Program-made: the position numbers and the translations under genes
Assembly: GCA_031253365.1 (NCBI GenBank)
Contig: JAIRWE010000138.1
Span: forward strand, 1 to 5,412
Direction of reading: 5' to 3'
Source of the DNA: Oscillospiraceae bacterium
GTDB taxonomy: Bacteria; Bacillota; Clostridia; Oscillospirales; Ruminococcaceae
DNA length: 5,412 nt
Part shown: one piece after another, positions 1-5,352 of the stretch
Layout of the letters: each line of letters starts with the position of its first letter
Numbering within the stretch: the first letter of the stretch is position 1
Notes under the pieces: model-generated
Database searches by the model: none
Told to the model about the DNA's origin: nothing
The model's input: only the letters and a program-made list of their open reading frames with translations

Positions 1-52
1 GAACGGTTTTGAAACTGCCGCTCTGAGTGCTTTGCTTTTGTTTTTCAGCCAT
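1..52 (-). CDS. 5' end of an unidentified protein gene (partial)
   Basis: Only the first 17 codons are inside the window; the gene continues beyond position 1. Reading the minus strand from ATG at 52-50 gives MAEKQKQSTQSGSFKTV, a hydrophilic start rich in Lys, Gln and Ser with no signal peptide or membrane segment. The start is well supported: a strong SD site (AAGGGGAGG, complement of 58-66) lies 5 nt upstream, and a near-consensus promoter lies just beyond it. Too little sequence is present to assign a family. The gene is divergent from ireB and shares its control region. I am confident that it is a gene, but have no idea of function. Confidence 0.75.
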   Translation of the reverse strand, partial: MAEKQKQSTQSGSFKTV

Positions 53-84
53 AGGAACCTCCCCTTAGAAATGTAATCACAGAC

Positions 85-113
85 ATTATAACATTATTTA
101 TTTTATATTTCAA
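85..113 (-). promoter_or_regulatory. sigma-A-type promoter for the leftward partial gene
   Basis: On the minus strand the -35 box TTGAAA (113-108) and a perfect -10 box TATAAT (90-85) are separated by exactly 17 nt of AT-rich DNA. Transcription would begin near position 78 and give a short leader of about 26 nt containing the strong SD site at 66-58. Box sequence, spacing and distance to the start codon all agree. Confidence 0.82.
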
Positions 114-178
114 TGGTAAATATCTATAAATAATACAAAAATTTTTTGAATGAAATGTAAAAAAAACTATAAAAAGGC

Positions 179-207
179 TTGTAAAATTCATTTTTTTAGT
201 ATATAAT
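179..207 (+). promoter_or_regulatory. sigma-A-type promoter for ireB
   Basis: On the plus strand TTGTAA (179-184) is followed, after a 17-nt spacer, by a perfect TATAAT (202-207). The expected start of transcription is near 214, leaving an unusually long leader of about 120 nt before the ireB ATG at 335. It lies back to back with the leftward promoter; the two -35 boxes are 65 nt apart, and the DNA between them is almost entirely A and T with A- and T-runs. That segment could bend or bind a regulator, but no clear operator palindrome is visible. Confidence 0.78.
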
Positions 208-275
208 AACGATTAGTGCCATAATCGGTCATCGTAAAGGGCGCGGTTTGTAAACGAATTAAAGAAAGGGCGCGT

Positions 276-338
276 GTGTCAGCCGCAGTTTTCGACGTGT
301 GTCGGCGCGCGGCGAACCACGCAAGGCGTGTGCTATGA
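276..338 (+). CDS. possible 20-codon leader ORF coupled to ireB
   Basis: A GTG at 276 is preceded by AAAGGG (265-270) at a 5-nt spacing, a better ribosome site than the one in front of ireB. It opens a 20-codon frame beginning MSAAVFDVCRR and ending in TGA at 336-338, which overlaps the ireB ATG (335-337) as ATGA, the classic arrangement for translational coupling. The peptide is Arg/Ala-rich and resembles no family I recognise. A GTG two bases earlier (274) opens another short frame, and GTG 299 opens an in-frame 12-residue extension of IreB, so the open frames may be chance in GC-rich leader DNA. The call rests on SD spacing and the ATGA junction only. Confidence 0.25.
   Translation: MSAAVFDVCRRAANHARRVL
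318..330 (+). promoter_or_regulatory. small hairpin over the ireB ribosome binding site
   Basis: CACGC (318-322) and GCGTG (326-330) are perfect inverted repeats around a 3-nt AAG loop. The only SD-like sequence for ireB, AAGG at 323-326 (8 nt before ATG 335), lies in the loop and first stem base. Folding could therefore dampen ireB initiation unless ribosomes crossing the leader open it. The stem is short, so this is a suggestion from geometry. Confidence 0.35.
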
Positions 339-583
339 TAGATAAAACCATTGCTTTCGGTTCTGTCCATCACGAACATGAAAACGAGATGAGAGAAATT
401 CTCATAACGGTGTATGAGGCGTTGCTCGAAAAGGGTTACAATCCTATCAACCAACTTGTGGGCTACATTCTTTCGGAAGACCCCACTTATATAACCACCT
501 ACAACAACGCGAGAAGTCTTATTCGGCATATTGACCGCGATGAGCTGTTGCAAATGCTGGTCAAAAGCTACTTGGCGGATTAA
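335..583 (+). CDS. ireB: IreB-family regulatory phosphoprotein (UPF0297/DUF965)
   Basis: An 82-residue protein that matches the IreB family over its whole length. The signature core EKGYNPINQLVGYILSEDP (residues 32-50), then TYIT, NNARSLIR and DRDELLQMLVKSYL (to residue 80), is nearly diagnostic. In Enterococcus faecalis IreB is phosphorylated on N-terminal threonines by the PASTA kinase IreK and modulates intrinsic cephalosporin resistance; Thr5 in the segment DKTIAF is the obvious counterpart here. It is a small cytoplasmic protein without membrane segments. ATG 335 is preferred over GTG 299 because family members begin just before the (D/K)T motif and ATG 335 has AAGG 8 nt upstream, whereas GTG 299 has no SD at workable spacing. 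In many Bacillota this gene sits between alaS and ruvX; here it stands alone behind its own promoter, and its last 23 bp overlap the convergent acetyltransferase gene. Confidence 0.95.
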   Translation: MIDKTIAFGSVHHEHENEMREILITVYEALLEKGYNPINQLVGYILSEDPTYITTYNNARSLIRHIDRDELLQMLVKSYLAD

Positions 584-1094
584 CGGGCGGCGAGACTTCG
601 GGAGCGGGTTGCCGCGCGCGGAATCCGGTTCGCAAAAGCAGGTCGAAGGCATATTCCCCGCCGTCAGGGGATTTTTCTCTCATGTTGCCGATAAACGGCT
701 TAAATCCCGCGCTTTCGTAGATGCGGAGCGCGGGTTTGTTATTCGGCTCAACCCCGACGGTCTGCTCGGAATAACCCCGCGAAACGCAGGCGTCAACCGC
801 CTCGGCTACGAGAATTTTCCCTATTCCGACTCCCCGGGCCCATTCTTTGACGCGCAGCGCGAATATATAGGCGCGGCGGTTGGGGATAACGGCTTCGGGG
901 ACGTTTTCGTTTTCAAACATGATGTTTATCTCGCCGGTAAGTTTGCCCTCCAATTCCGCGATAAGGCAAAGTTCCCGTCCCGAGGTCAGGTTTTCAAGCC
1001 GTTTTTGGGCATAGTCCAGGTAAGGGGACATATCGAAAAGCCCGTTAAGTTCGCCGAAGCGTTCCGTATTCAGCTGTTTTACGGTAAGTTCCAC
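561..1094 (-). CDS. GNAT-family N-acetyltransferase
   Basis: A 177-residue acetyl-CoA-dependent acetyltransferase of the GNAT superfamily. The acetyl-CoA pyrophosphate-binding motif A is seen as R87-G-V-G90-I-G92-K, followed by the late core motif VEPNNKPALRIYESAGFKPF (115-134), with the Asn, the general-acid-position Tyr126 and GF as in many GNATs. The N-terminal half (about 1-80) forms the variable substrate side, so the acceptor cannot be named. GTG 1094 is chosen as the start because GGGAG lies 7 nt upstream; the in-frame TTG at 1100 would sit 1 nt from it. The C-terminal tail after LLLRTGF (about 157-177, Pro/Ser-rich) extends past the usual fold and reads into the 3' end of ireB on the other strand, perhaps through loss of an older stop codon. 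It lies 80 nt downstream of the transglutaminase-like gene on the same strand. Confidence 0.88.
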   Translation of the reverse strand: MELTVKQLNTERFGELNGLFDMSPYLDYAQKRLENLTSGRELCLIAELEGKLTGEINIMFENENVPEAVIPNRRAYIFALRVKEWARGVGIGKILVAEAVDACVSRGYSEQTVGVEPNNKPALRIYESAGFKPFIGNMREKSPDGGEYAFDLLLRTGFRARQPAPEVSPPVNPPSSF

Positions 1095-1101
1095 AGGCAA
1101 T

Positions 1102-1106
1102 CTCCC
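1102..1106 (-). promoter_or_regulatory. SD site that fixes the acetyltransferase start
   Basis: GGGAG on the minus strand (1106-1102) is 7 nt from GTG 1094 but only 1 nt from the in-frame TTG 1100, favouring GTG. A short hairpin (CGGC, loop GGTT, GCCG; 1120-1109) lies immediately upstream of it. Confidence 0.6.
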
Positions 1107-1174
1107 ATCGGCAACCGCCGAAAACCCCTTTTCTCCGATTTTTCCCGCCTGACGACAAAAATCCCGCGTTAAAC

Positions 1175-2623
1175 CTATGAACGGTTCCTCACTTTTACAA
1201 GCAGTACCGTCCCGGTGATGATTACGCCCGCCGAAAGCGCGGCAAGCGCTATGTAAAGGGGCAGGTCGCCGTTCGGAGCGTTCGGGTTGTTATATTCGCT
1301 CACGGGCGGTTCGCTCACGGGCGGCTCGCTCACCAGCGGTTCGCTCGCGGGCGGTTCGCTCACGGGCGGTTCGCTCGCGGGCGGCTCGCTCACCGGCGGT
1401 TCGCTCGCGGGCGGCTCACTCGCGGGCGGTTCGCTCACGGGCGACTCGCTCACGGGCGGCTCGCTCACGGGCGGCTCGCTCGCGGGCGGCTCACTCGCGG
1501 ACGCGGTTCGATTTGAGGTTTCGGTTGTACCCTCAATCGAGGCAAAATAAAGCGGGACGCTGAAATATTCGCGGTATTCCGCTTTTTCGGCGCGGTGGTT
1601 TTGCGAAAAGGCAAGCGGCGATATGTCGAAATATTTTCGCGGACTGCTTTTTTGCGTATACCTGCCGTTTTTATAATTATTGCCGCTGTCCCAGCCCGAA
1701 TCAAGCATTACCCAACGGTTTTCCTCGCCGTACCAAAACGCCGTCCACTCGTGATGACGGCTGATTGTAAGCAAAACGTCGTATTCGCTCAGACTGAGCG
1801 CGCTTCCTATGACCGTTACCGCCTTTATACCCGCCGATTCAAGCATTGCCGCGGTTAGGTTTGCGTAACCCGCGCAGGTGGTTCTGCGAACGTCGAGGAC
1901 GCGGTTAATCGCGATTGTGTCAAGACTTACGTCGTTTTCGCGGGCGTCGTTGTCATAGTAGATATTATCGGCGACCCAACCCGTAATGGCGCGTGCCTTG
2001 TCGTATTCGCCGTCAAGACCCGCCGTCACTTCGTCGGTAAGCGTTTTTACGCGGAAAAGGGTTTCCTCGGCGTCCCGCGCGGCGCCGTCCTCGTTTACAA
2101 GGTACAGCGACGAAATAAAAGCCCCCATGTCGGTATGATTTTCAACTATATCCTCATTTTTTTCCGGCAGCCCGTTATCCCCGAAAAACCAACCTTGATT
2201 ATATTCGACGCGGTAATTGTACACGTCGCCCGATTCCATGACGAGGCGTATGTAGGCGTATGTTTGGGAAACAATCGGCGCGCCTTCAAAAACGGCGGTG
2301 TACGTACCGTCGGGAAACGGCTTAAATTCAAGGGAACTGCTTTTAAGGTTGGTGATGATTTCAAACGCCGAAACGCGGTCGTTGCCGTAAAAGCCCCTCG
2401 CGGTGATTTTATTCCCGTCCGCGGTGAAAATCGAGCGGCGCGTCGGGTCGCCGGTCGTGGTAAGCGTGTTATGGCGGGAAAGGTCGCTTTGATACGCCGC
2501 GTTCGCGCGGGTCTGCGGGAGAAAGGCGATAAGCGCCGTTAAGACGGCGCAGGCAAACGCGACTGATAAGGCGATTATCAACGATATCAGAGAGTTTTCG
2601 GGGAAATCAGCCGGGTTTTTCAT
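1175..2623 (-). CDS. secreted, membrane-anchored transglutaminase-like protein with SEPP repeat stalk
   Basis: A 482-residue extracytoplasmic protein. Residues 11-35 are a hydrophobic signal segment followed by A40-N-A42, a plausible signal-peptidase site. Residues 43 to about 190 form an unassigned, probably beta-rich domain. Residues about 195-345 form a transglutaminase-like (papain-fold) domain with the full triad visible: Cys250 in TTCAGYANL, His291 in HHEWTAFWYG and Asp308 in WVMLDSGWD. Such domains act as cysteine peptidases or crosslinking enzymes; the substrate here is unknown. Residues 377-441 are 13 SEPPA/SEPPV pentapeptides, a likely extended stalk. Residues 444-482 (NNPNAPNGD, a hydrophobic stretch 454-477, then KVRNRS) resemble a degenerate NPxTG/LPxTG sorting signal, or simply a C-terminal membrane anchor. 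The start is set by AAGGA 8 nt upstream of ATG 2623. tRNA-Pro lies 31 nt upstream and the GNAT gene 80 nt downstream, all on one strand. Confidence 0.88.
   Translation of the reverse strand: MKNPADFPENSLISLIIALSVAFACAVLTALIAFLPQTRANAAYQSDLSRHNTLTTTGDPTRRSIFTADGNKITARGFYGNDRVSAFEIITNLKSSSLEFKPFPDGTYTAVFEGAPIVSQTYAYIRLVMESGDVYNYRVEYNQGWFFGDNGLPEKNEDIVENHTDMGAFISSLYLVNEDGAARDAEETLFRVKTLTDEVTAGLDGEYDKARAITGWVADNIYYDNDARENDVSLDTIAINRVLDVRRTTCAGYANLTAAMLESAGIKAVTVIGSALSLSEYDVLLTISRHHEWTAFWYGEENRWVMLDSGWDSGNNYKNGRYTQKSSPRKYFDISPLAFSQNHRAEKAEYREYFSVPLYFASIEGTTETSNRTASASEPPASEPPVSEPPVSESPVSEPPASEPPASEPPVSEPPASEPPVSEPPASEPLVSEPPVSEPPVSEYNNPNAPNGDLPLYIALAALSAGVIITGTVLLVKVRNRS
1301..1495 (-). repeat. 13 tandem 15-bp repeats encoding SEPPA/SEPPV
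   Basis: Thirteen in-frame 15-bp units with plus-strand consensus C(A/G)CGGGCGG(T/C)TCGCT, each encoding Ser-Glu-Pro-Pro-Val or -Ala on the minus strand. Variants are SEPLV (1331-1345) and SESPV (1436-1450). Units differ mostly at the Ala/Val codon (GCG or GTG) and at a silent Glu codon (GAA or GAG). Because unit length is a multiple of three, copy number can change without breaking the reading frame. The near-identity of units suggests recent slippage or unequal exchange. Confidence 0.95.
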
Positions 2624-2654
2624 AACGCAAGTCCTTTCACGGGTAATATAAACA

Positions 2655-2728
2655 TCGGGGCGACAGGACTTGAACCTGCGGCATCATGCTCCCAAAGCAT
2701 GCACTCTACCAAACTGAGCTACGCCCCG
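2655..2728 (-). tRNA. tRNA-Pro (anticodon UGG)
   Basis: A full cloverleaf can be drawn on the minus strand. The acceptor stem CGGGGCG pairs perfectly with CGCCCCG, including the C1-G72 pair typical of bacterial tRNA-Pro. U8-A9 and the D-stem GCTC/GAGT (closing with a G-T wobble) follow. The anticodon stem GCATGC/GCATG closes the loop TTTGGGA, giving anticodon UGG with G37, as in tRNA-Pro. The T-arm is GCAGG-TTCAAGT-CCTGT. The discriminator is A73 (position 2655); CCA is not encoded, since TGT follows. Length is 74 nt. It lies 26 nt downstream of the histidine kinase stop and 31 nt upstream of the transglutaminase-like start, all on the same strand, with no obvious promoter in the gap and no terminator on either side. 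Confidence 0.96.
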
Positions 2729-2744
2729 TACTTCGGGGTACGGG
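2724..2744 (-). other. inverted repeat spanning the tRNA-Pro leader and 5' acceptor strand
   Basis: On the minus strand the leader CCCGTA (2744-2739) can pair with TACGGG (2730-2725), whose last four bases are the first four of the tRNA. Alternatively the leader CCCCG (2738-2734) can pair with tRNA bases 1-5 (CGGGG, 2728-2724) around a 5-nt loop. Either fold competes with the acceptor stem, because the leader copies the CCCCGA of the tRNA 3' end. On the plus strand the same hairpin is followed by TTTT and mimics a weak terminator, but no plus-strand gene here would need one. Confidence 0.5.
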
Positions 2745-2754
2745 TTTTAAGAAT

Positions 2755-5352
2755 TTAAATCATTGCGAACAGCTTTTCGGTCAGTTCATCCGCCTTGTCG
2801 TATTCGCAAATAAGTATGTTGTTTGAAATTTCTTCCACAATCTTGCTTATATCACCGTCGCCCGCCTCCGTCCTCAGCACGGAAACCGCCGCGTCAACCG
2901 CCTCCATATCAAGAATACGCAACGCGTCCTTCAATTTTACGGCCGTTTCCGTGATAAAATCCGCGTTTATTGTGTCCGACTGCTTTTTTTCCTTTAACGC
3001 GGAGGAAATCGCCAACCGTATGCTTTCAAATAAAAGGTTCAGCTCGTCTATAAACTTTTCCGTGTTTTTGGAAACAAAACTTTTGTCGTTATTTTTCGCG
3101 GCGGTTTCAAGTGAGCGCGCCATGTTTGAAACATTCGACGCCCCTATGCTCGCCGACGCGCTTTTCAGCGCGTGTACGTGCGTCGCGTAAAGCGGAAAGT
3201 TGTTCGTTTCGACGCAGTATCTCAATGTTTTGATTTTTTCCAGCCCGTCTTCTCGGAAAATACCGAGCGTTTTCAGATAATTCTTGGCGCTTCCGCCCGT
3301 CATGTAAACCCCCGCCTCCACGTCTATTCCCTCTATTCTGAACGCGGGAGAGTCGCCCGCGCCCGCGGGCGCGTCGCTTTCCTCGAAGGTTTCGCGCTTT
3401 TCTTTCGGCAACCAGGTTTCAAGAACGCCGTCAAGTTTATTTATGTCAATGGGTTTGGCGAGAAAATCCTGGAATCCGTTTTCAAGGAACATCTCCCTCA
3501 TTCCCGAAACGGCGTTCGCGGTAAGCGCGATAACGGGCAGGTTTTTATAATAATCCTCCGTATATTCCCCGCCGTCGCCGTTCAACGCCCTGATTTTTAT
3601 GGTTGCTTCAATACCGTCCATTTCGGGCATCATGTGGTCCATAAACACAATGTCGTATTGATTGATTTTTACCATTTCTATCGCTTCTTTGCCGCTTTTG
3701 CAAAGGTCAATCTGCATTTTGTAGGGCAACAGAAGCCCCTCCGCCACCACCAAGTTTGTGTTGATGTCGTCCACTATGAGAATTTTTGCCGTCGGCGCGA
3801 TAAAACGCGCGCTGTGGCGCTTATGGCGATATTCGTTGCTTTTCGCGCGATTGTTAAGAATATCGGCTATGTCGGCGGCGTGCGCGGGCATAAACAGTGT
3901 TTTGACATTCTCCGTTTCGATTGAGTTTTCGCCGTATTCGGATATAAGCGCGATTTTGATGTCGCGTTCCAGCTTTTTGATAATTTTTCCGGTGCCGTCA
4001 AGCAAAAATGACGAAACAAAGAAGAAGTCGTAATCGTTTTCCTCCATTTCCGCAAGGAAACGCGATTGGTTGTTCACTAATTTATACTTAACGCCGAGAT
4101 TTTCCATGGCCGCCGAAATAGACTGCGCGAAAACGTCTCGCGTTTCATAAATCAGAACCGACTTTTCCTTGTCCTCAACCAGAGCGAAGCGCTTAAACCC
4201 GCCGCCGTTTTCATATTTTTGGGGAACCGTGATTTTAAAGACGCTGCCTTCCCCGTAGACGCTCGAAACAGAAACGTCGCCGCCCATGGCGCGGCAGAAG
4301 CTGCGCGTTATCGCCAACCCCAAGCCCGTACCCTCCACGCTTCTGTTCTTTATCATGTCAATCTGAACAAAGTCGCCGAATAAATTGTGTATGTCCTCTT
4401 CTTTAATCCCTATTCCGCTGTCCGCGACCTCAAAAATCAGCAAAACCGTATCGTCGTCAATAAACTCGCGGTCTATCGACAGTTTAATGAACCCTCTGTC
4501 GCAGTATTTGCAGGCGTTTGAAAGCAGATTAAGCAACATCTGCTTGACCCGAACCTCATCCCCCGTAAGCGTGTCCGGGATGTCGCTGTTTACGTTGACG
4601 GAAAATAAAATCGGTTTGTCAAGCACCCTTGTGCGGATAATCTCAATGACGTCGTTTATTAACGAGGAAAGGGCGTATTTAATCGGAATTATTTCCATTT
4701 TACCCGATTCTATCTTGGAAAAATCGAGAATATCGTTGATAATCGCCATTAGGTTGGCGCTCGCGTGCTTTATGCCGAGGACGTGTTCGCGCGCGTCTTT
4801 GGAAATATCGTCGCGTAAAATCAACTCGGACATTCCTATTATCGCGTTCATGGGGGTACGGATTTCATGGCTCATTTTGGCGAGGAAATTGGATTTTGCC
4901 CTGCTGGAGCGTTCCGCCGTGTCAATCGCCTGATTAAGCTCGGTGGTGTTGTGCATTGTCAGCATTATGCCGATTGTTTCGCCGCCGTCGTTTTTAAGCG
5001 GGATAACGAATATCTCAAAAACGTATGTTTTCCCGCCCAATTTCATTTCATAGTTATTGTATTTTACCGTTTCGCCGCTTTCGGCGACGTTTTTCAAAGT
5101 GGCTGTCGCGCGTGTCAGCATATCCGGCGTTAAAACGGAAGCGGTGATTTCCTCAAAGGTTTTCCCCGCGAGAATGTCGGTGTTGATTCCTATTTTCCCG
5201 AGCGAATTCTTTGTGCCGATAATGTATTTGAAATTCCGGTCCATTATAAGAATGGTATCCGGCGTGTACTCGAACACCAACCGCAAAAAAATATCCACAA
5301 TTGAAAAAACAGGCGGGTTTTGTTCAAATAAGAAGACAGGGGATAGAGGCAT
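2755..5352 (-). CDS. soluble hybrid sensor histidine kinase (PAS-HisKA-HATPase-pseudoREC-REC-HPt)
   Basis: An 865-residue hybrid kinase. The domain order is PAS (about 26-135); a helical linker; HisKA with H-box NFLAKMSHEIRTPMNA and phospho-acceptor His162; HATPase_c with N-box NLLSNACKY (275-283), G1 DSGIGI (311-316), F-box near 325 and G2 GTGLGLAI (341-348); a degenerate receiver (about 390-500); a true receiver (about 521-650) with Asp528/Asp529, phospho-Asp572 in MDHMMPEMDG, Thr611 and Lys633; HPt (about 670-785) with His727 in HALKSASASIGA; and an extra helical C-terminus (about 790-865). This is a complete His-Asp-His relay with no DNA-binding or enzymatic output, so an external response regulator is expected; none lies in the window. 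No transmembrane segment is seen, so it should be cytoplasmic and sense an internal signal through PAS. ATG 5352 is the first start after an in-frame TAA (5367-5365) but has no SD; GTG or TTG codons around residues 19-25 are alternatives. The gene ends 26 nt before tRNA-Pro. Confidence 0.95.
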   Translation of the reverse strand: MPLSPVFLFEQNPPVFSIVDIFLRLVFEYTPDTILIMDRNFKYIIGTKNSLGKIGINTDILAGKTFEEITASVLTPDMLTRATATLKNVAESGETVKYNNYEMKLGGKTYVFEIFVIPLKNDGGETIGIMLTMHNTTELNQAIDTAERSSRAKSNFLAKMSHEIRTPMNAIIGMSELILRDDISKDAREHVLGIKHASANLMAIINDILDFSKIESGKMEIIPIKYALSSLINDVIEIIRTRVLDKPILFSVNVNSDIPDTLTGDEVRVKQMLLNLLSNACKYCDRGFIKLSIDREFIDDDTVLLIFEVADSGIGIKEEDIHNLFGDFVQIDMIKNRSVEGTGLGLAITRSFCRAMGGDVSVSSVYGEGSVFKITVPQKYENGGGFKRFALVEDKEKSVLIYETRDVFAQSISAAMENLGVKYKLVNNQSRFLAEMEENDYDFFFVSSFLLDGTGKIIKKLERDIKIALISEYGENSIETENVKTLFMPAHAADIADILNNRAKSNEYRHKRHSARFIAPTAKILIVDDINTNLVVAEGLLLPYKMQIDLCKSGKEAIEMVKINQYDIVFMDHMMPEMDGIEATIKIRALNGDGGEYTEDYYKNLPVIALTANAVSGMREMFLENGFQDFLAKPIDINKLDGVLETWLPKEKRETFEESDAPAGAGDSPAFRIEGIDVEAGVYMTGGSAKNYLKTLGIFREDGLEKIKTLRYCVETNNFPLYATHVHALKSASASIGASNVSNMARSLETAAKNNDKSFVSKNTEKFIDELNLLFESIRLAISSALKEKKQSDTINADFITETAVKLKDALRILDMEAVDAAVSVLRTEAGDGDISKIVEEISNNILICEYDKADELTEKLFAMI

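Noticed and set aside
299..334. GTG 299 as the ireB start, adding 12 residues
   Set aside because: There is no SD at useful spacing and the added residues are unlike the family N-terminus; ATG 335 fits length and motif position.
188..652. Minus-strand 154-codon frame across ireB and its leader
   Set aside because: It lies opposite the well-supported ireB and its promoter, resembles no family and has no promoter or SD.
1137..1163. Terminator hairpin between the transglutaminase-like and GNAT genes
   Set aside because: GATTTTT/AAAAATC is a perfect 7-bp inverted repeat, but nearly all A-T around a 13-nt loop and without a following T-run, so too weak.
531..1172. Plus-strand 213-codon frame opposite the acetyltransferase
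   Set aside because: The minus strand carries clear GNAT motifs; the plus-strand product looks like a reverse-complement artefact.
1301..1495. CRISPR-like repeat array
   Set aside because: The 15-bp units are directly contiguous with no unique spacers and encode protein in frame.
1287..1550. Plus-strand frame reading as SLTGG/SLAGG repeats
   Set aside because: It is the mirror of the SEPP repeat: a 15-bp repeat keeps all frames open. The real reading has a catalytic domain, a signal peptide and a good SD; this frame has none.
2725..2748. Rho-independent terminator on the plus strand
   Set aside because: The hairpin plus TTTT looks right, but it overlaps the tRNA and no plus-strand gene precedes it; the tRNA acceptor sequence explains its GC-rich half.
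3172..3924. Plus-strand 250-codon frame inside the kinase gene
   Set aside because: It is antisense to the conserved receiver and HPt motifs and shows no recognisable domain.
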